Shown: one piece after another, positions 21,965 through 33,375 of the stretch
Position numbering within the stretch: the stretch's first letter is position 1
Layout of the letters: the number at the start of each line of letters is the position of its first letter
From: Ascaphus truei
Lineage: Eukaryota; Chordata; Amphibia; Anura; Ascaphidae
DNA: 64,000 nucleotides
Direction of reading: 5' to 3'
Assembly (NCBI GenBank): GCA_036426205.1
Contig: CM071570.1
Span: 50,638,984 to 50,702,983, forward strand
Made by a program: the position numbers and the translations under genes
The notes under the pieces: model-generated
Told to the model about the DNA's origin: nothing
The model's database searches: none
Seen by the model: only the letters and a program-made list of their open reading frames with translations

Positions 21965-22400
21965 TTGTTACATTTATTTGACATGCTGTTTGCCAGTGAG
22001 TATCTGTGGCACATGAAGATTAACAACATTTTAAGGCATACTTAGCTAATTATGTATATCAGTATATATAATATTTACATACAATTGCAAGATTCCTAGA
22101 TTTGTAACCAGGTTGCCAACACTCAATGATAGCATGTGTATAACTAAACAATGACATTTATATGTACTGTAAATGTCAGATCTATGTGCATGCAGAAATG
22201 TTAGCTAATCAATCGTAATAATTATTGTGACAGTCAATGCAAATGATGATTTTCTTATCTACTAAGTTCCCATACAGCGGTCATAATGCTCCAAAATACC
22301 AGTGACAAGGACTCAGTTTTCCTCATCGTTGAAACAAAGACTTCTTTTCTTTTCTACATGCTTCTTACGCCCAGCTGCAACTACTGAGGTTGGCTGCTGC
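21965..22400. other. AT-rich spacer
   Basis: No coding or repeat signal apart from short A/T runs. Confidence 0.4.
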
Positions 22401-22439
22401 TGACTGGGCTTCCCAGTCTCCAATGGAACAGACAGCAGG

Positions 22440-22690
22440 AGCCTCACACTCTTACCCCACCACCAGTCACCCCACCACCACCAGTCACCCCACCACTCCC
22501 ACTCACACCACCACCACCACTCACCGCCCCACCACCACTCACTCCACCACCACCACTCACACCACCACTCACAATACCAGTCACTCCTCTGACTCCCACG
22601 GGCACTAACACACCTACTCAATGGAACACCACTCACCAGAGCACATCCACTCACACAACCAGTCACCCCACCATCATTCCCCTGACTCCC
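22440..22690. repeat. CACCACTCA-type minisatellite
   Basis: Irregular CACCACCACCAGTCACCC and CACCACTCAC units on the plus strand, giving Thr/His or Trp/Glu-rich open frames. It is distantly similar in composition to the longer minisatellite at 41390-42480. Confidence 0.8.
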
Positions 22691-22923
22691 ACGCCTCCCA
22701 TCCATACCTCAACCACTAACAAATAACAGAGAATGAAATTAAATGACACACAAAAAACGTTCAAACTCACAAGACAAAAAATATGTAAAGAAAAAAGACA
22801 CGCCTATCAAAATTCACAACAACTCTAGCAATCCCAAATCCTGCAAACGCCTAACTCTCACACTCCCAACAACACAGAGAAAGATTACAATAGAGCGACC
22901 ATTTAAATAGGCCGCTCTAGAAA

Positions 22924-23856
22924 TTGCTTGTCTCGCGACGAGGTCGAGTACCTCAAGGATCGGTACTGGGTCCCATGCTTTTTAACTTGTTTATTAATGA
23001 CCTTGAGGTTGGGATAGAGAGCAAAGTCTCCATCTTTGCTGATGATACTAAATTGTGTAAGGTAATAGAATCAGAGCAGGATGTAATTTCTCTTCAGAAG
23101 GACTTGGAGAGACTGGAAACGTCGGTAGGTAAATGGCAAATGAGGTTTAATACAGATAAATGTAAGCTTATGCATTTGGGATGCAAGAATAAAAAGGCGA
23201 CTTACAAATTAAATGGAGATATATTGGGGGAATCCTTGATGGAGAAGGATTTAGGAGTGCTTGTAGACAGCAGGCTTAGCAATAGTGCCCAATGTCATGC
23301 AGTAGCTGCAAAGGCAAACAAGATCTTATCTTGCATCAAACGGGCAATGGATGGAAGGGAAGTAAACATAATTATGCCCCTTTACAAAGCATTAGTAAGA
23401 CCACACCTTGAATATGGAGAACAATTTTGGGCACCAATCCTAAGAAAAGACATTATGGAACTAGAGAGAGTGCAGAGAAGAGCCACCAAATTAATAAAGG
23501 GGATGGACATTCTAACTTATGAGGAGAGGCTAGCTAAATTAGATTTATTTACATTAGAAAAGAGGCGTCTAAGAGGGGATATGATAACTAAATACAAATA
23601 TATTCAGGGACAATACAAGGAGCTTTCAAAAGAACTATTCATCCCACGGACAGTACAAAGGACTCGGGGCCATCCCTTAAGTTTGGAGGAAAGGAAATTT
23701 CACCAGCAACAAAGGAAAGGGTTCTTTACAGTAAGGGCAGTTAAAATGTGGAATTCATTACCCATGGAAACTGTGATGGCAGATACAATAGATTTGTTCA
23801 AAAAAAGGTTGGACATCTTTTTAGATGGGAAAGGTATACAGGGATATACCAAATAA
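22924..23856 (+). CDS. CR1-clade LINE reverse transcriptase, 5'-truncated but open
   Basis: A 310-codon frame without stops. It begins inside the RT at RVPQGSVLGPMLFNLFINDL (fingers/palm), then the catalytic SIFADDTKLCK, then NTDKCKLMHLG and the LGVLVDSRLS block, and the CR1 C-terminal module RPHLEYGEQFWAP, LERVQRRATKLIKG, LFTLEKRRLRGD and MWNSLPMETV, ending YTK. The N-terminal endonuclease and first RT motifs are lost, as expected from target-primed 5' truncation. No inactivating change in 930 bp suggests a young insertion. Without its 5' half it cannot be autonomous. Confidence 0.85.
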   Translation: MLVSRRGRVPQGSVLGPMLFNLFINDLEVGIESKVSIFADDTKLCKVIESEQDVISLQKDLERLETSVGKWQMRFNTDKCKLMHLGCKNKKATYKLNGDILGESLMEKDLGVLVDSRLSNSAQCHAVAAKANKILSCIKRAMDGREVNIIMPLYKALVRPHLEYGEQFWAPILRKDIMELERVQRRATKLIKGMDILTYEERLAKLDLFTLEKRRLRGDMITKYKYIQGQYKELSKELFIPRTVQRTRGHPLSLEERKFHQQQRKGFFTVRAVKMWNSLPMETVMADTIDLFKKRLDIFLDGKGIQGYTK

Positions 23857-24092
23857 GTATACATGGGAAGGATGTTGATCCAGGGATTAATCCGATTGCC
23901 AATTCTTGGAGTCAGGAAGGAATTAATTTTTCCCCTTAATGGGGTTTTTTGTTTGCCTTCCTCTGGATCAATAAGTAAGTATAGATATAGAATAAAGTAT
24001 CTGTTGTCTAAATTTAGCATAGGTTGAACTTGATGGACGTATGTCTTTTTTCAACCTCATCTACTATGTAACTATGTAACTATGTAACTATG
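23857..24092 (+). repeat. CR1 3' UTR with octamer tail
   Basis: The 3' sequence ends in GGTTGAACTTGATGG, TTTTTTCAACC and a tail of about four ACTATGTA units. The GGTTGAA/TTCAACC pair can form a hairpin of the kind recognised by LINE RTs before the short tandem tail. Confidence 0.7.
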
Positions 24093-24354
24093 AGATTGTC
24101 GCACAATGGCAGAAACGTTTATTTACACGCCACACTATTTCCTTGTTTTCAGAGAGATGATAATCACAACGATACTCAAGTACTACAGTACTCACCATTT
24201 TTGCAAATGTTGCTATCACTGGTATTCAGGGCTTTCTGCACACCGTGATAGCAACGCTGTAAAAAATGGTGATTTAAAAACCCTGGCGATTTTTTCTATC
24301 GGAGCTTAGTGCATAGGCCCCATTGTATTATTTTTGAGTTACATTACTGATTAC

Positions 24355-25180
24355 AAATATAATTTGTGCTTCAAACACAGATTGGATCCCATGAGAATTG
24401 AATTTTCTAGATATTGTCCTACAGTATATGTGGATGGCAAAAGGCAAGTACGATCAACCCTACATAGAAAACCAACAGCTGGTAACTCAGCATTATGTGC
24501 CAAAAGTTTCCATCCAAAACAAACTGTGGATAATAGAAGTATAGAGTAATATCTTAGATTGAAACAAAACTGTTCTAACAGAATTTTTTTAAAGTGTCAT
24601 TTTACAGAAATTATTTTTACAAGGTGTTATCATAAAAAAAAGACCTTGTAGATGCTAATCAAAGAGATAAGAAACTGAAAGAAATTATTGGTTCCAAACA
24701 AAACACAAGAAAATTGGTGATAAACATTATAACTTAGCTTTAATTACACAATTTCACTTAGCTTTAGGAGAAGTTATACAAATCATATGGATAAATTGAT
24801 TTATTCTGAGATTTAATCCAGTATTGAGAGATATAATACCCCAAAATGTATTTACAGTAGAAGTGAAAATGTAACTGACGTATGCGTTATATTCCTTCTG
24901 GATAAAGATGTGTAAATTACAAGTGGCGTGTCTTTCTTGTTATCCTGCACGTGTTTCAAATGTGGTACTTGCACAATGTGTACATTTGTAAACCAAGACG
25001 GTACTGTATCTAAAATGGAAAAATGTATTATCAATCATTTTTTTAAATTGCCGATCAAAATATGTAGTGTATGAAGTGACCTGCAAGTATGGTGTGAAAG
25101 ATGTAGGACACGCTATATAATATTTTAAACAGCACATTTATGAGCCTATCCATGCAGTAGACAAAATGTATTTATCCTTT
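24355..25180 (+). pseudogene. Penelope-like element, RT end plus GIY-YIG (decayed)
   Basis: Plus strand translation gives VYVDGKRQVRSTLHRKPTAG followed by NSALCAKSFHP, the PLE RT thumb segment (compare DIYRKLNARNTLLHANSCH at 59190). Then, across frameshifts, YLRLKQNC, LITQFHLALGEVIQI and LNCRSKYVVYEVTCKYG with YFKQHIYEPIHAV. The last is the GIY-YIG region (YVVY...C.C...YVG..) with the YVG glycine retained as DVGH. Many stops; ancient copy. Confidence 0.65.
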
Positions 25181-25189
25181 GCTCCAGCA

Positions 25190-25439
25190 GCTCCTGTTGT
25201 GAAGAAAGACAAATATGATAAAACGGTTTTATCATTTACAGTAATAGAATGGGTTGAAATTGGCCAGGGAGGAGGTGTTTATTCTTAGATAAATACTATA
25301 TAAATAGTTTTGTTTTACATTATTGATGTCAGATCCTACTGTTTGTCAGATTTGTCAATAATTCTGTATGCTGCACTTACAGTATAATTATGTACTGTGA
25401 TTAGAAGATGATATTGGTGATGTTAAAGCTGCTCTATTT
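25190..25439. other. no gene recognised
   Basis: AT-rich DNA with no recognisable structure. Confidence 0.35.
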
Positions 25440-25621
25440 CAATCTGAAACTCACAAGCCCTATATCTGTCCATGAAATGTCTGTGACTTGACTGTATAAC
25501 CCTGTTCTTTTAACGTAACAATGTATTTTTTTAAACTCTATGCCCAGGACATAGTTGAAAACGAGAGGTAATTCTCAATGTATTACTTCCTGGTAAAACA
25601 TTTTTTCTAAATAAATAAATG
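25440..25621 (+). repeat. L2-type LINE 3' end
   Basis: AACTCTATGCCCAGGACATA, then GAGGTAATTCTCAATGTATT, ACTTCCTGGTAAAACATTTT and an AAATAAATAAATG tail. The same tail follows the L2 RT fragment at 38838-39729. Confidence 0.7.
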
Positions 25622-26187
25622 TTTCTATAACTTAATTTATGTGCCTGTTTGACATATTTGTGTTTAATTGTCTTTAATGTGTAACTTTTATGATTGGAAG
25701 ATGCTAACCACATGGGATTTTCCCACAGGTATATACAGTATTGTAGGCAAAGGGATCTGTTGTGTTTGAACAGCCCTTGAAAAAGCCCTGATGGATAAAC
25801 ATGCTGGGTTAATTTACCTTTCTATTTTGTGATATCCCAGTATTGATTATCTATCTGATTATGCTTTTATGAATATTTAAAAACGTTTTTTTGCCAAAAT
25901 TATTTTAAAAGTATATCCTCAATTATGGTAGAGTTTTGGATAGAGTATCTTAGTTGATTTCCAAGGGCTATATATACATCAATTCAAACAACACATGGAG
26001 CAACACCTGCACACACAAAATGGGCACCCCTGAGATACCTCGGAAATATGCTAATAGCAGTCATTAGCATATACAATTAGCATATTTTACAGGTATCTCA
26101 GATATGCCCATTTGTATTTTGCACAGGTGTCTCTCCAACTTTTGAAGTTTGACACATGCATCCATCTCTAATGACACGTTTTCTGTA

Positions 26188-26460
26188 ATATAAGTTACAA
26201 ACAATCCAAGAAAAATGCAAAAGAATGCATGAAGCAGCGCACTGCCCAGGGACACAGGTGTACAAAAATGAAAAAATATTTTATTGTCAATCAGACAAAG
26301 CACCTTGTTGTGTGAAACGCGTTGGAGGGTGCTTACCCCCTTGTTTGTCATGTCCGATTGACAATAAAATATTTTTTCATTTTTGTAGACCTGTGTCCCT
26401 GGGCAGTGCGCTGCTTAATGCATACTTTTGCATTTTTCTTGGATTGTTTGGAACTTAACC
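26188..26460. mobile_element. palindromic element with hammerhead-like centre
   Basis: Two arms of about 105 bp are near-perfect inverted copies (left AAACAATCCAAGAAAAATGC ... TTTTATTGTCAAT; right ATTGACAATAAAAT ... CATTTTTCTTGGATTGTTT). They enclose about 60 bp holding a decayed hammerhead-like core. The arms carry AATAAAA outward of the core, as in pLTRs. I interpret it as a PLE pLTR-derived foldback. Confidence 0.6.
26291..26325 (+). ncRNA. decayed hammerhead-like core
   Basis: CAGACAA core, extra A, GCACC...TGTGT helix II region, GAAAC, GCG, TT. U4 is replaced by A, so it should be inactive. Confidence 0.3.
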
Positions 26461-26779
26461 AGCGGCTGAACACGCCATTAGGATCACAACAAGCTCTAGG
26501 AGTGCGTAAGATCTTCAAATATTTTATTATTGTGGATCATCTTCATTACTACATGTTGGGGTGAGTTCTGGACTCTATCATATAGCTATTTCCAATGAGG
26601 TACAGCGAAGGGTGTTTTACATCAATTCTTCTGTTGCCTTCAGGATATTTATGCTTCCAGTGGCATATTTCACTCACCCAGTAGTCTATCCACTCCATAA
26701 TTGAGTCATATGTGTTTCCTCATTTTTGATGAATATAATACAATATCTCTAGACTATTAGAGCACCCAGCTTCATATAC

Positions 26780-27340
26780 TGTAATATAAGTTAGAAAAGC
26801 CATCTGGCCCTGGTGATACCACAGATTTAATTTTTTTATTACATAAACAACCTGGTTAAGTGTAATAGGTATGTTTATACCCTCCAGAGAAATTGGCCTA
26901 CAGTTTCCGACAGGTCAAGCCTGGCTTTCTTACCATTATAGAGTTTGGAATATAACTTGGTTAATTGGCCTTATTTTTGTTTGATGTCAATGGTCTCAAT
27001 CTTATTTCTGAGTTTATTCACTAAAATAGTATCCTTTTTTTGCATTTCCCATATGTTTGGAATGTCCACCCCTTTGGTCTATATTCCAAGTCTATGGGGC
27101 ATACGTTTAACTTGTCCCTGAGGCCAATATTATTATTTGAAAGCTTGTGGGAGTGGTTGTGTTTGTGTTGCTTTTCAAGTAATACTAATGTGGTAGTGAG
27201 ATGTTTAATTTGTTAGTGATCTTAATGAAGACCCCCTAATAGCCTTAGGAATTACCCATAGGAAGGAGGATGACATATCCAGGTCTTGTTTGTGTATGTT
27301 AAATGAAATATCCTCTTAAACTTTGGTTATAACCCTCTAT
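26780..27340 (-). pseudogene. L1-type LINE fragment (antisense)
   Basis: Minus strand contains KSVVSPGPDGFSNLYY (equivalent to ISNAPGPDGFTNVYY in the L1 at 12600), preceded by LEGINIPITLNQVVYVIKK and, further upstream, KLRNKIETIDIKQK. These are the linker and first RT motif of L1-clade ORF2. Frameshifts and stops throughout. Confidence 0.55.
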
Positions 27341-27359
27341 AGGACTTAAACTACTGCAT

Positions 27360-28784
27360 GGTTGGAACAGATGATACTATGGTTTTTGACACATTTTGAC
27401 CAAAACAGCATCCAAGAAAATGTAGTCAATATTGGAGTAGGGAAGGTTGGGGGAAGAAAAAACGTGGGTAATCCCAATTTGCATGACAGTACAATACTGT
27501 ACATAACATATCCATATGTTGCCTATTTGTCAGAGGGGTACCACCTATAAAGGGTAGATGAGCAGAAGCACTGGGTGTGGTCATCCAGCAGACAAGGTGG
27601 AGTCTCTGATGTTGTTAAAGATGTATAAGATCACTGGTATGCATTCACTAGCTACCAAGGCCACTGGGCTAGTGGAACAACTGGCTAGGAGTGCTGGTAT
27701 ACAGTCACGGACCAAATGTCTATATTGTAGGATTTCAAGGCCAGGATCTTAAGGAAGGAGAATGATCAGGGCACCAGGGAATTTTATAAAATATGTAAAC
27801 ATTTATTTTGCAACAGCAAACAGTTAAACTTCTGCCTATAGGAAGATTCTTAGGTTCCTGCCTTGGCATGGGTACTGACTATGGGTGTTTCGGCAGCTAC
27901 CCAAGTAGAGGCTTATACCAGAGCTGGACTAAGGTGATCAGTTTAGCTTAAAATGAGGCAGGAGAAAATTCCTCCAGGACCCCACTTACTCACAGATCTA
28001 ATTCTTGTCCCATCCAACTGGTGCATGGTTAGTCCTTTGGTCAGCAGACCTGACTATCCTACAATGGAATTACTTTGGTCACTCCTACCTCTCATATTGT
28101 CCTTAACTACTGTATCTACAAGGTACTTTTTATAAACTAACCTGAACCACTTCCCTTTGCTAAACTCTTATTGGGTGGGGTAGTATACAAAACTATTAAC
28201 TATTTAGTGCCAGGATGGCTAGCCACACTAGGTTATGTAAATGTTGTGCCACTCAACATTTTGTATACCTAAATACAATAATAAATGTATATGTGTACAC
28301 TATATACTGTATATATAATAGTATTAGCAAGGCACATTATTAAATCACCTGTTTAAACATTAATTATTTAAAACATCTTAAAATACATAAAATACACATT
28401 CTCCAGCATAAGTTAAGTTTGACATAAAACAGCAGCTTTTACCCAAAACTCCTCCAATGTAATGGAGCACACACCGGGCATGGACCGGCAGTTTAATTTT
28501 AGTAATAGTGGGCTGGATCAGGTTTATGCACCAGTCCATTATGGCTGTCTGGGTAGATAGAGAGTTGGGGTGCTCAAACCCGCAGCAACTACATCCAATA
28601 ACAAAATAATGTTGCCCCTGGAGACACCAGTGGGAGTGGGCAGGCAAATAAAGACTTGTAAGTATCACTTAAATGACGACAGTCAGACTTAACTATAACA
28701 GTCTAAACCAAAGCCCCACTCACGTCATCTCCAGGGTTTCTCTGCCGGCGTGCAAGCCAAGAAGGATCCAGAATCCAGATAAGT
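27360..28784. other. repeat-like DNA, no gene
   Basis: A segment at 27730-27935 (AGGATTTCAAG, ACATTTATTTTGCAACAGCA, GCAGCTACCCAA, GGCTTATACCAGAG) recurs in diverged form at 29195-29360, so both are copies of one unidentified repeat, possibly an LTR. The minus-strand frame at 28378-28668 has no recognised motif. Confidence 0.4.
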
Positions 28785-29127
28785 CCAGTAGAAAAAACGA
28801 ATGGCGCACAGCCAGGGAGTCAGGTGTGGAATAAAAAACTTTTCCTTTATTGCAGCATGGTAGGAGACAAATTCACCCCCTTGGGGGACACAGACAGGGA
28901 CCTCCTACGCGTTTCGGACCAACGGGTCCTTTATCTTGATCTTTATCTTTAACGGGTCCTTTATCTTTATCTTGATAAAGGACCCGTTGGTCCGAAACGC
29001 GTAGGAGGTCCCTGTCTGTGTCCCCCAAGGGGGTGAATTTGTCTCCTACCATGCTGCAATAAAGAAAAAGTTTTTTATTCCACACCTGACTCCCTGGCTG
29101 TGCGCCATTCGTTTTTTCTACTGGACT
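28785..29127. mobile_element. near-perfect palindrome carrying two facing hammerhead-like cores
   Basis: Arms of about 150 bp (left TCCAGTAGAAAAAACGAATG ... CGCGTTTCGGACC; right GGTCCGAAACGCG ... CATTCGTTTTTTCTACTGGA) differ at very few positions. The centre holds tandem GATAAAGA words. Each arm has AATAAA outward of a GAAACGCGTA core, the pLTR signature. The near identity of the arms indicates recent formation or gene conversion. Confidence 0.7.
28968..29008 (+). ncRNA. hammerhead-like core, U3/A8 variant
   Basis: TTGATAA, extra A, helix II GGACC-CGTT-GGTCC (five pairs), GAAAC, GCG, TA. The stem I 5' strand is lost at the palindrome centre. The inverted copy at 28902-28945 has AAGATAA instead and is probably dead. 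Confidence 0.45.
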
Positions 29128-29369
29128 CATTATGGCTGTCTGGATCTAGATGGTGTGGAGTGACATGGCCCTGTACACTTACATGCTCGACCAGAATGAT
29201 AGGATTTCAAGAGTAGGCAGCATAACAAAAGCGAAAGTAATCATTTATTTAACAGCAGCAACAAACAGCTCAACTTCTACCAATCAGAAGGCCTGGCAGA
29301 AGCTCTAGCTTCCGGTGTTATTGCAGCTACCCAATTGAAGGTTTATACCAGAGTTTATCTGTCCTCACT

Positions 29370-30740
29370 CCCTGCCCATATACTCAAGTAAATGGTGGGT
29401 GTGCCCAGACCATAGTCTCTGTATAAGCAAATTTAACGAATTTTGCCTCAGAACAAAATGAAACAAAAATGCAGGCACATTGACTTTAAGCTCTTGCGAA
29501 TTGGCCAGCAACATTTTCAATTTTGCTAACTTTTCAGCTTAAAAAAAAGGGAAATTTAGTAGGTTTGACAACCTTGGCTAAACGTTTTCACATTCCAATT
29601 GGCAAATACACAGTAAGGATTCAAATTGGTCTTATGCTGAGTATGATAAAAGAAAATCAGTTCTGCAACCTCAGTTTTAAAACTCTTGTAACCAGTAAAC
29701 AACTGCAATGCTTTTAAGGAACAGAGTGTACTGTATTTGGGGAGAAATGGTACTGACAATGGCCACATTATAAGACTACAAACTGGAATAATTCCCTTTT
29801 CTGAGTTGTCTTGATTTATAACTGTCAAGTGGGAACTGTCAGAGGTTAATAGTATTAGTTCGAGTGGCAGTGCAGCATGATGCTGCATACTGTAACTTTG
29901 GGATATTGTGGGTTTTTGGTCCTTTGAGTCAGCCAAAAATGAAGAGGGTTACACCTCACTGTAGCTATGCCAGGAGCATGTGGTCGTGACCACACTGAGA
30001 TCAACAACTGAGGATGGATCATAAACAGGGAGGAAAAAGTTCTAAGCATGTTACATTGTGGTAGAAACAGAACAAACATTTTAGAGAAAATTAGATGGCA
30101 AATCAAGAGGGTTGCATGGTTCTCCTAAAGAGTCATCCTGTTGAGGCAGCAACTAGATAGTATATGCAATAAAGCTGAAATTGAATCGGTCGGCAACAGG
30201 AGGATTTTAAATGTGTCATTGCATAGTCCCATCTGGAGATACAAGAATGTCATATGGCATACTGTAGGACACCATTTTTCGGAATTTCATATATGTGAAT
30301 CCAGCACAGCCAGCTTCGAGTGATCACTGGCGTTCCTACACGATACGACCTTTGAGATATCTTAGTTGGATGGGAATTAAGTATGGGATCCCTTTACAAA
30401 AATGAAAAAATCTTGTGCAATAACTTATTTGACTGATGCTCTCATCTTAGGGGGCCCTGTGATGATCCAAGAAGGTTCTGTAGATCAAAAGGATAAATGA
30501 GATACAGTAGGAGCTACAGACTTTCTTGAAAAAATTATATATATTTAATTATGCCGTAAACCAGTCTTTCTCAAGGCTGTAGCTGCATATAAGCATGCTC
30601 AGATTTTTGTGAACAAAACAGATACTCAATAAGGCCTCCATAGTTTTCATTTTATTACTCATAAAAATGTTGGCATTCATCATTCCGAGGCAAAAATAAA
30701 TGTTGATAACAGAAATATACATAGAACAAGAACAATGATG
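29370..30740. other. no gene recognised
   Basis: Short overlapping frames on both strands (for example 29556-29936 minus) have no motif and no family resemblance that I can name. Moderately AT-rich, intron-like. Confidence 0.35.
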
Positions 30741-30749
30741 CTAGAATGT

Positions 30750-31170
30750 GTTTATATCTTTATTTATATAGCGCCATCCATGTACTGTATGTAGCGCTCC
30801 TAACCAGTAATATGTGACATAATATAACACATAATATAATACATAATGGGAATAAGCGCTTCAGACATAAAAGTAATATTAGGAAAATGAGTCCCTGCCC
30901 TGAAGAGTTTACAATCTAAATGGTAAGTAGGGAGAATTTATAGAGACAGTAGGAGGGTGTTCTGGTGAGTGCATCTACAGGGGTTAAGGTCAAGGCATAC
31001 GAGCTGTATAGTATCCACCAGCAGAGCTACCCATATGCTTTGTGGAAGAGGTGTCTTTTAAGATGGGTCTTAAAGGTGGAGAGAGATGTGCTAGTCGGAT
31101 ATTGAGGGGAAGGGCACTCCAGGCATATGGTCAGTAAGTGCGAAAGGTTTTAGGTCAAAGAGGGCTTTAC
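30750..31170. repeat. dispersed repeat, TATAGCGCCATC family, copy 1
   Basis: TTTATATAGCGCCATCCATG, AATGGGAATAAGCGCTTCAG, ACATAAAAGTAA, GAGTCCCTGCCCTGAAGAG, TTTACAATCTAA and a later GGAGGGTGTTCTGGTGAGTG. A shorter copy with the same word order lies at 55663-55820. Non-coding; superfamily not determined. Confidence 0.65.
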
Positions 31171-31174
31171 ATAT

Positions 31175-31697
31175 ATAAATGGTAAGAACTGTAAGGATGC
31201 TGCTTTAAGCAGGCATGCACTGTTCCTTCCAGGTATCTAATGATGTTGTTACATTACTACGGAGGAGCCTCAGCATCTCTGGATCTCCAACTGAATCCTG
31301 CCTTCTCGTCAAGCGTTGCCCTCAGGGGCATATGAGTGTATACTACTAAGCAAACAGGAAACAAGGTTCCAAAATCCAAAGCTCAGCTGCAGAGAGTCAG
31401 TGTCCAAAATATGCAATATAATCTTGAATGATATAACAAATTATAGTAATGGACCTAATAACACCCCTCTCTAAAAACCATGTCTCTAAATATACTCCTA
31501 CATTTGGGGGACCTGTGTTATGGAGGTATGGGTCAGTAAATAATATCTGGCCCCCTATACACAGTAATTGCCATCCCCCTGGAGAGAGACACAGACAGAG
31601 AGATATAAACCCCCAAACCGCAATGATCGGAATGGGTAAACTCACAATTGAGAGCTGGTGATGTCCAAAGGGGCGTGCGTCATGTATGTAGATAGGT
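31175..31697. other. no gene recognised
   Basis: Unique-looking DNA up to the outer PLE arm. Short frames on both strands carry no motif. Confidence 0.35.
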
Positions 31698-32507
31698 GGC
31701 TAAACACCAGATAAAGCTAAAAATCCTTTATTCCGTGATTGACATCATGGTATTGGATATGTAAAGGAACTCTAATGCGTTTCGGGCCGTCGCCCTTTGT
31801 CAAAGAGGATGTTTTACACTGCATCTGCCGCGACTGATATAGGAGTCCCCCTTCTCCAGCTGATCAATGACGTCAGTGAAAAAAGCGCGAAATCGCCGTG
31901 CTACAATTTTGATTGGCTCAAAGAAGAGCCAATGAGATGAATGACATGCTAATACTATCCTCGAGTCAGGGGGCAGTCCCAATCAGATGCGTATACACTG
32001 TGTGTCAAAGGGAACACACAGTAAGCAGTACTATTGCGTGATAGTTCATAAAAACAGCAAATAACATATTTCGAAAGAAATAAAACTACATTAAAAAAGG
32101 CAGTCTTATAGGCAGTCTAATAGAATGGAATGGAGAGGTAGAGGAAGGCAAAGTAATAAGGCATATGTTTATAACAATATTTTAGTAGGCTTATTATAAT
32201 AGTCCACACAATACAGAGTTGTGGATGAATATGGTACAATAACAATATGTCTGAAAGATATCTCTGAAAAGATTTTAGAGGGATGCTCATGGAATACATT
32301 GAGAGGGAATAAACTAGAAAAAAATAAGTAAGTACCAATATAAATCAATGAATTATCATATAATAATATGAGAAAACAATAATGAAAATAGGAAATACAT
32401 AATGTAAAAATAATACCAAAAAATGTATCATAAAGCAATAAACAAAATAATAAAAAAAGAACATAAAAAAAAAAAAACAGAAAACAAAAACAACTGAATG
32501 AAAATGA
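31698..32507 (-). repeat. outer PLE 3' terminal repeat (left arm)
   Basis: About 800 bp, inverted copy of 36437-37233. In the minus (coding) sense it follows the GIY-YIG stop codon, contains a hammerhead-like core at 31770-31807, and then AATAAA (plus TTTATT at 31728). A promoter-like GC patch with TGACGTCA (31868-31875), a CRE-type palindrome, lies within it. Confidence 0.75.
31770..31807 (-). ncRNA. hammerhead-like core, U3/A8 variant
   Basis: Minus strand: CTCT, TTGACAA, extra A, helix II GGGC-GACG-GCCC, GAAA, C-GCATT, then AGAG pairing with CTCT. A second copy with one change in the stem III loop is at 37124-37161. Confidence 0.55.
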
Positions 32508-32538
32508 AGATAATAATAACTCAAATATTAAATATTAA

Positions 32539-33375
32539 TTATTTCAAAAAATGTTTTAATTCCCAATCAATGTTCATACCCCTGGGAGCCAAAGTCCCAA
32601 GGGTATAAATCCAGTGCATCTCACGACAATTAAGGACTGATTCTCTATCTCCACCTCTGGGGTGGCTGGCTATGTGTTCGCTAGCACTAAATGTAATTTT
32701 GTCTACTGAACCTTTTGAACAGGTATTAAAGTGTCGAGCCACTGGAAATTTGTCATCTTTATTTTTAATGGCTCTAATGTGTTCACATATCCTTATTTTC
32801 AGAGGTCTAATTGTTCTGTCAATATAACAGGATCCACATGCACATTTTAAGATATAAATGACATATTTAGTGTTGCACGTTAGAAAATAATTGATCTTGT
32901 ATTTTTGGCCCGTATGTATAATTTTGAATGATTTAACAGATAAAGCATACTTACAGAAATTACATGACCCACATTTATAAAAACCATTGGGAACACTCAT
33001 CCTTGTCCTAGTATCAGATTTGTACATGCTTGGTGAAAGATGATTACCTAATGTCTTGGCTTTTTTGTACACTATTTTAGGATTAGACCTAGTACATATA
33101 TCTAAGTCTTTATCTAATTTAAGTACTTCCCAGTGTTTATTAAGGATAGAACGTATGTTACCCGCCTGTTTGGAGTAAGTAGTGATAAAGAGAGGTATCT
33201 CTCTATCCTGATTGATGTTAGTCTGTGTATAGGATTTTTTCTTATTATGTCTAGCTAGAAGATCAGACCTTTTGATTAATTTAACATTCTGTAGCGTACT
33301 GTCAAACATACTGTCAGAGTATCCACGAGCTTTAAATATCATTCTTAATTGCTCTGCTTGTATGTTAAATGATTC
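32539..33375 (-). pseudogene. outer PLE: connector and GIY-YIG endonuclease
   Basis: Open for about 280 codons on the minus strand. It starts within the RT-to-endonuclease connector (FNIQAEQLRMIFKARGYSDS), includes NPKIVYKKAKTLGNHLSPSM, a Cys cluster CGSCNFC, the GIY-YIG core NTKYVIYILKCACGSCYIDR (YVIY for GIY; YID for YIG), RICEHIRAI with the catalytic-type Arg/His helix, ARHFNTC, GGDRESVLNCREMHWI (Glu of the active site region) and the ending GLAPRGMNIDWELKHFL-like GMNIDWELKHF. The second G of the YIG motif is D here. The frame is cut at 33375 by the 2.77-kb nested insertion and resumes at 36143. Confidence 0.8.

Noticed and set aside
25770..25815. Possible further U3-A8 core (CCC, TTGAAAA, ... 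AAAC, GGG)
   Set aside because: Helix II does not pair and G12 is absent; too weak to count.
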